In this document: piece by piece, positions 8,184 to 16,766 of the stretch | Layout: each line of letters starts with the position of its first letter | How positions within the stretch are numbered: the first letter of the stretch is position 1 | Source of the DNA: Paraprevotella xylaniphila YIT 11841 | Lineage (GTDB): Bacteria; Bacteroidota; Bacteroidia; Bacteroidales; Bacteroidaceae | DNA: 57,246 nucleotides | Assembly (NCBI RefSeq): GCF_000205165.1 | Contig: NZ_GL883826.1 | Span: 1 to 57,246, forward strand | Direction: 5' to 3' | Notes under the pieces: model-generated | Seen by the model: the letters and a program-made list of their open reading frames with translations, nothing else | Databases searched by the model: none | What the model was told of the DNA's origin: nothing | Made by a program: the position numbers and the translations under genes

Positions 8184-9545
8184 TTACAAATCCTTAATCT
8201 CATCCAGATTATGCTGGATGTCTTCGTCTTTCAGTTCGTAGTTGGTCAGGTTTCCGGCCAGGTACTGGTCGTAAGCGGCCATATCTATGAGGCCGTGTCC
8301 GGACAGGTTGAACAGGATGACTTTTTCTTCCCCGCTTTCCTTGCACGCCTTGGCTTCGTTGATGGCGGCAGCGATGGCATGACAGGATTCCGGTGCCGGA
8401 ATGATGCCTTCGGCCTTGGCGAACAGGCAGCCCGCGTCGAAGGATTCCAGTTGCTGGATGTCGGTGGCCTCCATCAGTCCGTCTTTCAGGAGTTGGGAGA
8501 CGATGACGCCCGCGCCGTGGTAACGCAGTCCACCCGCATGGATGTTGGCCGGAGCGAAGTTGTGTCCCAGGGTGAACATCGGCAGGAGGGGAGTGTAGCC
8601 CGCTTCGTCTCCGAAGTCGTATTGGAAATGTCCGCGCGTCAGTTTCGGGCACGATGCCGGTTCGGCTGCGATGTAACGTGTCTTTTTCCCTTCCTTGATG
8701 CTATGGCGCATGAACGGGAAACAGATGCCGCCGAAGTTGGAACCGCCGCCGAAACAGCCGATGATGATGTCCGGATATTCACCGGCCATTTCCATCTGTT
8801 TCTCGGCTTCCAGGCCGATGATGGTCTGATGCAGGGTGACGTGGCTCAATACTGACCCGAGCGTGTATTTGCAATTCGGGGTCGTGCGTGCCAGTTCGAT
8901 GGCTTCCGAGATGGCCGTACCCAAAGAACCTTGATAGTTCGGGTTCTTGGTCAGGATGTCCTTGCCCGCACGGGTGGACATGGAGGGAGAAGCGGTGACT
9001 TGCGCGCCGAACGTCTGCATGATGCTGCGGCGGTAGGGCTTCTGCTCGTAACTGATTTTGACTTGGTAGACAGCCGCTTCCAGCCCGAACACCTTGGCGG
9101 CGTAGGAGAGGGCCGCTCCCCATTGGCCCGCGCCGGTTTCTGTCGTCACGTTCGTCACGCCCTCCTTCTTGCAGTAGTAAGCTTGTGCCAATGCCGAGTT
9201 CAGTTTGTGCGAGCCGATGGGGCTGACGCTTTCGTTCTTGAAGTATATATGGGCCGGTGTCCCCAAAGCCTCTTCCAATCCGTAGGCTCTTACGAGCGGT
9301 GTGCTCCGGTAGTATTTGTACATTTCGCGCACTTCCTCGGGAATCTCTATCCACGCGTCCGTCTGGTTCAGTTCCTGACGGCTCAGTTCTTCCGCAAAAA
9401 TCGGATACAGGTCTTCCGGTTTCAACGGCTGCTTGGTGGCCGGATTGAGTGGCGGCATGGGTTTGTTCACCATGTCGGCCTGGATGTTATACCAATAGCG
9501 AGGGATGTCCTCTTCTGCCAGGAAATATCTTTTTTTCTTTTCCAT
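8184..9545 (-). CDS. trpB2: Tryptophan synthase beta chain-like protein, TrpB2 type
   Basis: A PLP-dependent enzyme of 453 residues that, in this family, condenses indole with serine to give tryptophan. The cofactor Lys is Lys114 in GSHKLNSA, and the phosphate-binding glycine loop is CFGGGSNFGG. The length and the N-terminal KKRYFLAEEDIPRYWYNIQ match the TrpB2 subgroup, which is longer than TrpB1 (about 395 aa) and usually lies outside the trp operon. No trpA or other trp genes are nearby, so salvage of free indole or a serine/threonine deaminase-like role is possible. Its upstream promoter sits directly next to the left end of the integrated element. Confidence 0.88.
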   Translation of the reverse strand: MEKKKRYFLAEEDIPRYWYNIQADMVNKPMPPLNPATKQPLKPEDLYPIFAEELSRQELNQTDAWIEIPEEVREMYKYYRSTPLVRAYGLEEALGTPAHIYFKNESVSPIGSHKLNSALAQAYYCKKEGVTNVTTETGAGQWGAALSYAAKVFGLEAAVYQVKISYEQKPYRRSIMQTFGAQVTASPSMSTRAGKDILTKNPNYQGSLGTAISEAIELARTTPNCKYTLGSVLSHVTLHQTIIGLEAEKQMEMAGEYPDIIIGCFGGGSNFGGICFPFMRHSIKEGKKTRYIAAEPASCPKLTRGHFQYDFGDEAGYTPLLPMFTLGHNFAPANIHAGGLRYHGAGVIVSQLLKDGLMEATDIQQLESFDAGCLFAKAEGIIPAPESCHAIAAAINEAKACKESGEEKVILFNLSGHGLIDMAAYDQYLAGNLTNYELKDEDIQHNLDEIKDL

Positions 9546-9594
9546 AATGCTTGTTGTATTCGATGTGTTTATTGAATTTCTTGTTCTTTAGTTG

Positions 9595-9602
9595 CAAACT
9601 TA
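9595..9602 (-). promoter_or_regulatory. Promoter -7 element for trpB2
   Basis: The minus strand reads TAAGTTTG (TAnnTTTG). The -33 position falls at about 9620-9625, within the presumed left attachment site of the mobile element, so the insertion may have rebuilt this promoter. Confidence 0.5.
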
Positions 9603-9620
9603 CTAAAAATCTCTGGAATA

Positions 9621-9636
9621 ACCTCGAAAAACGGGT
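9621..9636 (+). other. Proposed attL core
   Basis: ACCTCGAAAAACGGGT is repeated with a one-base gap at 20181-20195. It lies 234 bp before the integrase start. Another short repeat, TCATTACC, occurs at about 9752 and 20177, and could define different ends. Confidence 0.4.
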
Positions 9637-9869
9637 GAAATGACGCTAAACGACTTAATATCAGAGTTGTTACGGTGTCAAATGATGACAAGCCGAAAAA
9701 GCGGAAAACGCAAAGAAAAGCGGATTTAAGAAGAAGAATGGTTTGCAAATCATTACCCGTGAAAGAGTAAGATTTAACATATGGGAGATGCTATTGCACC
9801 GTTTGTCACCGATTTGCATATCAAGGTCTAACTCGTTGATATTTAACTTTGCAAACAAAAAAAACGAGT
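9637..9869. other. Element left end, no gene
   Basis: Non-coding. An AT-rich stretch contains the integrase promoter at 9844-9851. No convincing arm-type repeats were identified. Confidence 0.4.
9844..9851 (+). promoter_or_regulatory. Promoter -7 element for the integrase
   Basis: TAACTTTG matches TAnnTTTG, with a TTG-containing -33 region (CGTTGAT) upstream. It lies 18 bp before the chosen ATG at 9870. Confidence 0.6.
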
Positions 9870-11090
9870 ATGGCAAGAAGTACATTCAAAGTGCTGTTCT
9901 ACGTGAACGGCAGCAAGGAGAAAGACGGTATTGTCCCCATCATGGGACGAGTGACAATCAACGGTACTGTGGCGCAGTTCAGCTGCAAGCAGACCATCCC
10001 GAAAACCCTTTGGGATGCGAAAGGCAACCGAGCCAAAGGCAAGAGTGCCGAAGCACGGAACGTCAATCTGGCATTGGACAACATCAAGGCGCAAATCATC
10101 AAGCACTATCAGCGCATATCCGACCGAGAGGCATACGTAACGGCTGAAATGGTGCGCAATGCCTACCAAGGGGTAGGAAGCGAGTATGAGACACTGATAA
10201 AGGCTTTTGACAAGGATTGCGCCAACTTCCTGAAACGTGTCGGTAAAGACCGCAGCATCGGCACGTACAAGGTCATGGTAAGGGCAAGGAACTATGTCGC
10301 AGCCTTTATCAAGTCATTCTACAGACGGACGGACATGTCCATGCTGGAACTTACACCCGACTTCATCAAGGAGTTTGCGGCTTATCTTACGGCTGAACGG
10401 GGACTGAAAAACGCCACCATCTGGCTGAACTGCATGTGGCTGAAAGGGGTGGTCATGCGTGCGCACTATAACGGACTGATACCGAGAAATCCGTTTGCGC
10501 AGTTCCATATCAGCCCGAATGTTAAGGAACGGGAGTATCTGACAGAGGACGAAATCAAAAGAATCATGGCGCACGAGTTTGACAACCCCACCCTCGCATT
10601 GGTGCGGGATCTGTTTATTTTCGCCTGTTTCACCGCCTTGTCTTTCGTGGATATGAAAGAACTCACAACGGATGAAATAGTGGAGGTGAATGGTGAGAAA
10701 TGGATATTGTCGAAACGGCACAAGACAAATGTCCCGTTCCAAGTGAAGCTGCTGGATATTCCCTTGCAGATAATCGAACGGTACAAGTATCTGTCGGAAG
10801 ACAAGCTGGTTTTCGGGAAAATCAACTATTGGACGATGTGCAAACAGCTGAAAAAGGTAATGGCGGAATGCGGAATAGAGAAGCAAATCTCCTACCATTG
10901 CGCTCGTCATACGTTTGGAACACTGGCTCTTAGCAAGGGGATGCCCATTGAAAGCGTGAGCCGTGTTCTGGGACACACGAACATTGTCACGACTCAAATC
11001 TATGCGAAGATAACCACGCAGAAACTTGACAATGACCTGACGATGTTCGGCAACAAGCTGAACGCATCGTTCGGAAGTGTAACCCCATAA
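9870..11090 (+). CDS. Tyrosine recombinase / integrase
   Basis: A site-specific recombinase of 406 residues that would integrate and excise the element. It has an N-terminal arm-binding and SAM-like region (about 1-215) and a C-terminal catalytic domain with HCARHTFG (His-x-x-Arg), LGHTNIV (His) and the nucleophile Tyr in TTQIYAKI. The usual first catalytic Arg (TGLR-type motif) is replaced: the site reads CFTALSFVDMKEL. Many Bacteroides element integrases, including the CTnDOT type, show this change. The ATG at 9870 (MARSTFKVLF) fits the family; a TTG further upstream lies inside the promoter. Confidence 0.92.
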   Translation: MARSTFKVLFYVNGSKEKDGIVPIMGRVTINGTVAQFSCKQTIPKTLWDAKGNRAKGKSAEARNVNLALDNIKAQIIKHYQRISDREAYVTAEMVRNAYQGVGSEYETLIKAFDKDCANFLKRVGKDRSIGTYKVMVRARNYVAAFIKSFYRRTDMSMLELTPDFIKEFAAYLTAERGLKNATIWLNCMWLKGVVMRAHYNGLIPRNPFAQFHISPNVKEREYLTEDEIKRIMAHEFDNPTLALVRDLFIFACFTALSFVDMKELTTDEIVEVNGEKWILSKRHKTNVPFQVKLLDIPLQIIERYKYLSEDKLVFGKINYWTMCKQLKKVMAECGIEKQISYHCARHTFGTLALSKGMPIESVSRVLGHTNIVTTQIYAKITTQKLDNDLTMFGNKLNASFGSVTP

Positions 11091-11102
11091 CCAAGCATAG
11101 CC

Positions 11103-11480
11103 ATGAAACGAAGCATCATAACAACAGACGGTAACATCATCATGCCGACCGACATTAGCGCAACCGCCATGAGCGAATGGGAACTTTGCGACCTGTTCGG
11201 AGTAACCGCCCCGACATTCCGTGCAGGGCTGAAGGCTCTTTGCAAGAGCGGAGTTTTAAGGGAATACGGGATAAGGCGAAGCATACGGGTATCCGATAAT
11301 TGCTGTATGGAGGTTTACAACCTTGAAGCGATAGTTACCCTCGCTTTCCATATCGGCACATTCGGAGCGGAACGGGTACGCAATGCCGTTCTTGAAATAC
11401 TGTACCTGCGAAAAGAGAAAACAAGCATCTTCTTCTCGCTGAATACCAACGGTATATCCAAATCCGAATACTTCTCGTAG
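11103..11480 (+). CDS. Small DNA-binding-like protein of mobilizable elements
   Basis: 125 residues, starting 12 bp after the integrase stop, so probably co-transcribed. The middle part (SEWELCDLFGVTAPTFRAGL, then LKALCKSGVL) looks like a helix-turn-helix, followed by a segment (YNLEAIVTLAFHIGTFGAERVRNAVL) resembling proteins encoded beside integrases in Bacteroides elements. A role as excisionase or recombination accessory factor is inferred from position only. A strong terminator follows at 11554. Confidence 0.6.
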   Translation: MKRSIITTDGNIIMPTDISATAMSEWELCDLFGVTAPTFRAGLKALCKSGVLREYGIRRSIRVSDNCCMEVYNLEAIVTLAFHIGTFGAERVRNAVLEILYLRKEKTSIFFSLNTNGISKSEYFS

Positions 11481-11506
11481 CTGAATGCCTGACATAATTC
11501 ACTCGG

Positions 11507-11532
11507 TAAGTCAGTAATTCATTAAGTCAGTA
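11507..11532 (+). repeat. Short direct repeat TAAGTCAGTA x2
   Basis: TAAGTCAGTA occurs at 11507-11516 and 11523-11532, with 16-bp periodicity, just before the terminator. It may be a protein-binding site. Confidence 0.45.
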
Positions 11533-11553
11533 CGACAGACGCTCTGATTTTTT

Positions 11554-11595
11554 CTCCCGAAAAGCGTAATCCGACATTCGCTTTTCGGGAGTTTT
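11554..11595 (+). terminator. Intrinsic terminator after the integrase module
   Basis: A perfect 13-bp stem CTCCCGAAAAGCG/CGCTTTTCGGGAG followed by TTTT. It separates the integrase pair from the replication/mobilization genes. Confidence 0.85.
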
Positions 11596-11748
11596 CCGTT
11601 TGCACAACCCGTTTCCTGTCCCAAACCATTGAAAGTTTTTGTTTCGGGGGCTATTTGTCACCATTCTGCCGTGTTTTGCATAACAACCTATCCGATAATT
11701 GATTATATTTTTGCAGCTGGTAATTTTCAAACTTAAAACCATTTGATT

Positions 11749-12990
11749 ATGTCAGCTATCGAACAACAGGACAGCCACAGACCGCCATCGGATGGCGGCA
11801 TGGCAAAGGAAGAGTTTATCCGAGTGGGGACAACGCTCTATAAGATTGTGGAGCAGCCCAAACTGAACGGAGGGTATATAAGGAAACGCATCGCATGGAA
11901 CAACGAGACCCTGCGACAGGATTACGGCAAGGATTACATCGGCAGAGTTCCCAAGTATGACGGCTTCTGCACAGTACCCGAACACATCGGCTACCGTTCC
12001 GTGGTCGGCAAGTTCCTTAACCTCTACGAACCGATAGACCACCGACCGCAGGAGGGCGATTTATCGCATATCCAATCTTTGGTACGGCACATCTTCGGGG
12101 AACAGTACGAGTTGGGGATGGACTATCTGCAACTGCTCTACCTGCAACCAATTCAGAAGTTGCCTATCCTGCTGTTGGTGTCGGAAGAACGCAACACGGG
12201 CAAAAGCACCTTCCTGAACTTTCTGAAAGCCCTTTTTCAGAACAATGTGACTTTCAACACCAACGAGGATTTCCGCAGCCAGTTCAATTCCGACTGGGCT
12301 GGCAAGCTCCTTATCGTGGTGGATGAGGTGCTGCTCAACCGCAGGGAGGATAGCGAGCGGTTGAAGAACCTCAGCACCACACTTTCCTATAAGGTGGAAG
12401 CCAAAGGCAAAGACCGTGATGAGATTGCGTTCTTCGCCAAATTCGTGCTGTGTTCCAACAACGAGCATCTGCCCGTAATCATAGACGCAGGGGAAACACG
12501 CTATTGGGTGCGCAAGATAGACCGCTTGCAGTCCGATGATACCGACTTCCTGCAAAAGCTGAAAGCGGAGATACCCGCCTTTCTCCATTTCCTGCAACAC
12601 AGAAAACTGTCCACCGAAAAGGAAAGCCGGATGTGGTTCAACCCCACATTGCTGCATACAGAAGCCTTGCAGAAGATTATCCGTAGCAACCGCAATCGGC
12701 TGGAGATAGAGATGTCGGAACTGCTGCTTGACATTATGGTTGCAATGGATGTGGATAGCGTTTCATTCTGCCTTAACGACCTTGTCGTACTGCTGGTGCA
12801 CTCGCAGGTAAAGGCGGAAAAGCACCAAGTGCGTAAGGTGGTGCAGGAGTGCTGGAAACTGACACCTGCACCAAACGGGCTTACCTACACCACCTATCAG
12901 GGCAATTACAACAGAAGTTGTCACTATGAGCCGATAAAGAGGGTGGGACGCTTCTACACCGTCACAAGGAAGCAACTCGAATCCCTGTAA
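11749..12990 (+). CDS. SF3/D5-like helicase (replication protein of mobile element)
   Basis: 413 residues with a Walker A-type loop in SEERNTGKSTFLNFL and a Walker B-type LLIVVDEVLLN. These are followed by FVLCSNNEHLPVII (sensor/B' Asn) and an Arg-containing ETRYWVRKI. This is the pattern of viral- and plasmid-type superfamily 3 primase-helicases (D5/DUF5906-like). It probably unwinds element DNA for replication after excision or transfer. The ATG at 11749 was chosen. The primase gene lies 251 bp downstream, beyond a palindromic region. Confidence 0.75.
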   Translation: MSAIEQQDSHRPPSDGGMAKEEFIRVGTTLYKIVEQPKLNGGYIRKRIAWNNETLRQDYGKDYIGRVPKYDGFCTVPEHIGYRSVVGKFLNLYEPIDHRPQEGDLSHIQSLVRHIFGEQYELGMDYLQLLYLQPIQKLPILLLVSEERNTGKSTFLNFLKALFQNNVTFNTNEDFRSQFNSDWAGKLLIVVDEVLLNRREDSERLKNLSTTLSYKVEAKGKDRDEIAFFAKFVLCSNNEHLPVIIDAGETRYWVRKIDRLQSDDTDFLQKLKAEIPAFLHFLQHRKLSTEKESRMWFNPTLLHTEALQKIIRSNRNRLEIEMSELLLDIMVAMDVDSVSFCLNDLVVLLVHSQVKAEKHQVRKVVQECWKLTPAPNGLTYTTYQGNYNRSCHYEPIKRVGRFYTVTRKQLESL

Positions 12991-13241
12991 TACTATCATT
13001 TTTCTGTTGAATTGTTGAATATGGGTATAAATACACTGACAATAAACGATATACATTCTCAACAAAATCTCAACAAGCCAAAAGAGAAGTTGAGAGACCA
13101 CCGACACCCGTTTGTGGATTTCTCTTTTGGCGAGCGGTTTGTTGAGAAGATGTTGAGAGGTTACGAGGCTGTATATAAACATATTACATTGACAATTCAT
13201 CAAATCAACAAATTTTCATCAACTTCAAAACCGTATGTAAT
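12991..13241. other. Palindromic intergenic region, possible replication origin
   Basis: It holds a large inverted repeat. The arm 13057-13088 (TCTCAACAAAATCTCAACAA, then GCCAAAAGAGAA) faces 13120-13158 (TTCTCTTTTGGC, then TTGTTGAGAAGATGTTGAGA), and GTTGA/TCAAC motifs recur through the region. A 77-codon frame crosses it, but its sequence is shaped by the palindrome. The position between helicase and primase suggests an origin; this is inference. Confidence 0.45.
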
Positions 13242-14213
13242 ATGACAATCCAAGATGTAAAGCAAATCAAACTGGCAGACTATCTGCAAAGTCTGGGCTA
13301 TACGCCTGTAAAGCAACAAGGCAGGAATCTGTGGTACAAATCACCGTTACGGGAAGAAACGGACGCATCGTTCAAGGTAAACACCGAGCTTGAAAAATGG
13401 TATGACTTCGGCATCGGCAAAGGCGGAAACATCCTCGCATTGGCAGCGGAACTCTACCGTTCGGAAGATGTAGCCTATCTGTTGAGACGCATAGAGGAGC
13501 GGACAGCATACATCCGCCCTGCATCGTTCTCTTTTGGCAGACAGCATTCCGACAATCGTACTTATCAGGGATTAAAGGTTGGAGAATTGTCCTCCCCTGC
13601 TCTTATAGCCTATCTGCAAGAAAGGGGAATAAACATCGGACTTGCCAAAAGAGAATGCAGGGAGCTTCGGTTTATGAATGCCGACAAACCCTATTTTGCC
13701 ATCGGCTTTCCGAACATGGCAGGAGGATATGAAGTGCGCAACAGATACTTCAAGGGATGTGTCGCCCCGAAAGATATCACCCATATCCGACAGCAGGGCG
13801 GACAACGATGTATGTGTTACCTGTTCGAGGGGTTCATGGATTACCTTTCATTCCTTACCATCCGAGTAGAAAACAATCCGCAACACCCGCGATTGGACAC
13901 ACAGGACTATATCATATTGAACTCCGTTTCCAATCTTGCAAAAGCGGAAAGCATATTGGAGACCTACACCCAAGTCGGCTGTTTCCTTGACAACGACACG
14001 GCAGGACGGAACACTTGCAAGAAGCTGAAAGAGAAGTTTGGGGAACGGCTGCTTGACAAGTCAATGTACTATCGTGAGTATAAGGACTTGAACGACTACC
14101 TGTGCGGTAAGCCCTTGTCCCAATCGGCAGAGCCGATAAAGGAGAAGAAGCAAGTCCAATCCGCAAGGCGGATGATGCAGCCACCGAAAAAGAAAGGGGG
14201 ATTTCATCTGTAA
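13242..14213 (+). CDS. Toprim-domain DNA primase of mobile element
   Basis: 323 residues. The N-terminus (LADYLQSLGY, LWYKSPLREETDASFKV, WYDFGIGKGGNIL) matches the CHC2-type primase fold, but the zinc Cys/His ligands are not evident. The Toprim domain shows the Glu motif YLFEGFMDYLSFL and the Asp motif CFLDNDTAGRNT. The C-terminus is basic (ARRMMQPPKKKGG). It would make primers for element replication or complementary-strand synthesis after transfer. Similar proteins are standard in NBU/Tn4555-like elements. Confidence 0.82.
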   Translation: MTIQDVKQIKLADYLQSLGYTPVKQQGRNLWYKSPLREETDASFKVNTELEKWYDFGIGKGGNILALAAELYRSEDVAYLLRRIEERTAYIRPASFSFGRQHSDNRTYQGLKVGELSSPALIAYLQERGINIGLAKRECRELRFMNADKPYFAIGFPNMAGGYEVRNRYFKGCVAPKDITHIRQQGGQRCMCYLFEGFMDYLSFLTIRVENNPQHPRLDTQDYIILNSVSNLAKAESILETYTQVGCFLDNDTAGRNTCKKLKEKFGERLLDKSMYYREYKDLNDYLCGKPLSQSAEPIKEKKQVQSARRMMQPPKKKGGFHL

Positions 14214-14479
14214 TGTGCTCGTCTGCTTTCCGAAAGGTATTTAGACAGAAATACCATAGCTCAATAGGGCGTTTTCTTCACGCATTACTCCGTAACGCTA
14301 AAAACACCCTATCGAGCCAAAGGGAAATCCCTTTGGAAACCCTGTGCAAACGAGAGCAGAAGCCAAACTCGTTTGGATTATGCCGAGTGCAGCAAGGGTT
14401 CATTTGCATAATAAACCCTGTGAGCCGATGCCACAGGCAGAGAGAAGAAACATAACGATAACCGCAAAATAGAAATAAA
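14214..14479. promoter_or_regulatory. Probable origin of transfer (oriT) region
   Basis: It lies directly upstream of the relaxase, where MobV-type oriTs are found. A long imperfect hairpin pairs 14260-14275 (CTCAATAGGGCGTTTT) with 14301-14316 (AAAACACCCTATCGAG), 14 of 16 bases, with an inner GCATTAC/GTAACGC stem. Next comes a perfect palindrome CCAAAGGGAAATCCCTTTGG at 14317-14336. The nick site was not determined. Confidence 0.6.
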
Positions 14480-15787
14480 ATGGGATATTTTTCATTGGAC
14501 ATTAAGAAAGCAAAGGGTACATCGGACACCACTCAGTCCGACCATATAGAGAGAAAGATAATACCTAAAAACGCAGACCCGACAAGGACACATCTGAACA
14601 GGGTGCTTGTCGAATACCCCGATGGCGTTCACGGCAGGGATGAAGCGATTGCCCACAGACTGAACACGGCAGGCATCAGACGGAAAATCACACACGACCA
14701 AGTCCGTGTCGTTCGGGTGGTTTTGTCGGGTACGCACGAGGACATGATGAACATACAGGAAAAAGGAGAACTCGATGAATGGTGCAACGACAGCATCCAA
14801 TGGCTGCAAGCCACATTCGGCAAAGACAATGTGGTTGCCGCACATCTGCACATGGACGAGAAGACTCCGCACATCCACGCAGCCGTTGTTCCCATCGTGA
14901 CGGGTGAAAGGCGCAAAGCCAAGAAAGAGCAAACGGACGGTAAGCGCAAGTACCGCAAGAAAACAAATTCCGTCCGCTTGTGTGCCGATGACCTGTTCAA
15001 CCGCCAGACCTTGGTCGCCTACCACGACAATTACGCAAGGGTGATGGCGAAATACGGATTGCAGCGTGGGGTACGGGGTTCGGAAGCACGGCACACCACC
15101 ACCATGCAGTATTATAGGGACTTGAAAAAGAAGAATGAAGTCCTCGAAACTGAAACCAGACTGTTGCAGGAGAAGAAAGCCGAGGCGCAGGAGGAACTGA
15201 AGCAGGTGAAAGCGGAAATCCGTACCGACAAGCTCAAAAACGCAGCCACCGATACGGCAACCGCCCTTGCAAGCAGTGTGGGCTCTCTTTTCGGAAGTGG
15301 AAAGATGAAATCGTTGGAGCGCAGGAACGAGGATTTGCAAGACCGCATCCTTGAACTTGAAAACGAAGCCCGACAACGGGAACGGCAACAAGCCAAGCAG
15401 ATACAGGAGATAAGAAACGCTTACGAGCAACAGCACCGCAAGCTGTCGGAGTTTGCGGATTTTGTCAGACGCTACTTTCCATATGTGGAGAAGCTGATGC
15501 CTATAATAAACTTCCTGCGTGACCGATTGAAGTTCAATGACGGAATAATCAGAAGACTGTGCGAGTTCAAGGAGGTCGGGATAAAAGGCGAACTCTATTC
15601 TTCCGAATTTAACCGAAGTTTTGATACCCGACACTCCGTCTGCTCTATCAAACAGGATGAAAACGGTAAATTCGATTTCAAGATAGACGGGGTTTCTCAC
15701 GTGAACTGGTTCAGAAAGAAGATGAATGAGTTTAGAGAAGCCATCGGAATACCGAAGCCAAGACAGAATAGAAGTATGAAACTGTAA
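14480..15787 (+). CDS. MobV-family relaxase (plasmid mobilization/recombination protein)
   Basis: 435 residues. The N-terminal relaxase domain carries the three-His metal site with acidic residues in HLHMDEKTPHIH (His124, Asp126, Glu127, His131, His133). Upstream of it is a HLNRVLVEYPDG segment that includes His38 of THLN. Residues about 205-320 are a long charged coiled coil with many Glu, Gln and Lys. The protein nicks oriT and pilots the strand during mobilization by a conjugative helper. A terminator follows at 15794. Confidence 0.9.
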   Translation: MGYFSLDIKKAKGTSDTTQSDHIERKIIPKNADPTRTHLNRVLVEYPDGVHGRDEAIAHRLNTAGIRRKITHDQVRVVRVVLSGTHEDMMNIQEKGELDEWCNDSIQWLQATFGKDNVVAAHLHMDEKTPHIHAAVVPIVTGERRKAKKEQTDGKRKYRKKTNSVRLCADDLFNRQTLVAYHDNYARVMAKYGLQRGVRGSEARHTTTMQYYRDLKKKNEVLETETRLLQEKKAEAQEELKQVKAEIRTDKLKNAATDTATALASSVGSLFGSGKMKSLERRNEDLQDRILELENEARQRERQQAKQIQEIRNAYEQQHRKLSEFADFVRRYFPYVEKLMPIINFLRDRLKFNDGIIRRLCEFKEVGIKGELYSSEFNRSFDTRHSVCSIKQDENGKFDFKIDGVSHVNWFRKKMNEFREAIGIPKPRQNRSMKL

Positions 15788-15793
15788 ATCAAA

Positions 15794-15832
15794 AAAATCC
15801 GTGATAGTAGAATGGTATATCACGGATTTTTC
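15794..15832 (+). terminator. Intrinsic terminator after the relaxase
   Basis: AAAATCCGTGATA pairs with TATCACGGATTTT (13 bp), and a T run follows. It separates the mobilization genes from the cargo. Confidence 0.85.
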
Positions 15833-15907
15833 ATACTTTTGTATTGGATTGAGGCTACTCTTTCCAAAACATATTAGAATTAAGAAGAAGCGTTATGCTT
15901 ATCTTGT

Positions 15908-16023
15908 ACTTGAAAACGTAGGAAATTTTCAATTAGATGCAAGGATAGCATAGTGGTTCTCACGCATATAGCGTGGGCTACTATTGTTACATCTGCATCT
16001 ATGGTTTCCTACGACCTTCAAGT
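15908..16023 (+). ncRNA. Nested-stem structured element upstream of cargo (candidate RNA)
   Basis: Four nested stems can be read: 15908-15925 with 16005-16023 (ACTTGAAAACGTAGGAAA against TTTCCTACGACCTTCAAGT), GATGCA/TGCATC (15936, 15994), ATAGT/ACTAT (15950, 15980) and CACGC/GCGTG (15961, 15971). A related fragment TTCACGCTTTTTCGTAGG follows near 16042. It may be a 5' UTR element or a small RNA; no known RNA family was recognised. Confidence 0.45.
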
Positions 16024-16097
16024 AAGAGTGTGGCTTTGTAGTTCACGCTTTTTCGTAGGTTGGACTAAAATGTTTATTAAATATAATACAACAAATT

Positions 16098-16676
16098 ATG
16101 AAGAAGTTGATTGTATCATTCGCATTTGTTTTAATTGCTTTGACATCGTATGCTCAAAGTAGTTCCGAACACCTTACCTTTAAGGGAATTCCCATTGAGG
16201 GAAGTATGACTGAATTTTGTCAGAAGTTAAAAGCTAAAGGATTCACTTCTATTGGCAGTGAAAACAATCTTGCATTGTTTATGGGAGACTTTACAGGTCG
16301 TAATGCAACTATAGGTGTAACAGCTACAGATGATGGGAAAAGTGTATTTGCCGTAGCTGTGTTGTTTGACCCAAGTGGTGAATGGAATACGCTTGTTAAT
16401 ACTTATAACTATTATAAAGATTTATACACCCGAAAATATGGCAATCCGACTATTTCAAAAGAGAAGAACCCTGCCCATTCGGATTCCAATACAGCTTTAA
16501 TGGCAGAAGTTCATCAAGGAACTGTTGTTTGGGGTAGTGCTTGGGAGGTAACAGGAGGAAACATTGAATTATCGATAGAAAAAACTTCTGGTATTTATGA
16601 GGGTATGGTAATGATTCGTTATCGTGATTCTCAAAATGTAGAAACTAAAATTCAAAAAGATTTAGAGGATATTTAG
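16098..16676 (+). CDS. Exported protein of unknown function (cargo)
   Basis: 192 residues. It starts with a clear signal peptide MKKLIVSFAFVLIALTSYAQ, cut after Gln20 or Ala19. The mature part begins with a small domain (LTFKGIPIEGSMTEFCQKLK, then KGFTSIG) typical of small periplasmic or secreted proteins in Bacteroidales, but I do not recognise a family. The signal peptide is nearly the same as that of the next gene, which suggests related regulation or shared ancestry of the leader. The gene is A+T-rich and lies downstream of the structured element. Confidence 0.75.
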   Translation: MKKLIVSFAFVLIALTSYAQSSSEHLTFKGIPIEGSMTEFCQKLKAKGFTSIGSENNLALFMGDFTGRNATIGVTATDDGKSVFAVAVLFDPSGEWNTLVNTYNYYKDLYTRKYGNPTISKEKNPAHSDSNTALMAEVHQGTVVWGSAWEVTGGNIELSIEKTSGIYEGMVMIRYRDSQNVETKIQKDLEDI

Positions 16677-16766
16677 TATCCAATGTATGCGACTTATTCA
16701 AAATGTATCTGGTACATGAATAAGAAATACAATCCGTTAATTGTCAAATAATAACATAACAGAATT

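Noticed and set aside
13012-13245. A 77-codon plus-strand frame ending in ATGA with the primase start
   Set aside because: The overlap is attractive, but the start is TTG or an internal ATG, and most of the sequence is two arms of a palindrome. I kept the region as a possible origin.
14492-15823. A 443-codon minus-strand open frame
   Set aside because: It is the mirror of the MobV relaxase, which has the His triad. The antisense protein has no recognisable domain.
15908-16080. Retron-type RNA
   Set aside because: The nested inverted repeats recall msr-msd, but no reverse transcriptase gene is present in the element.
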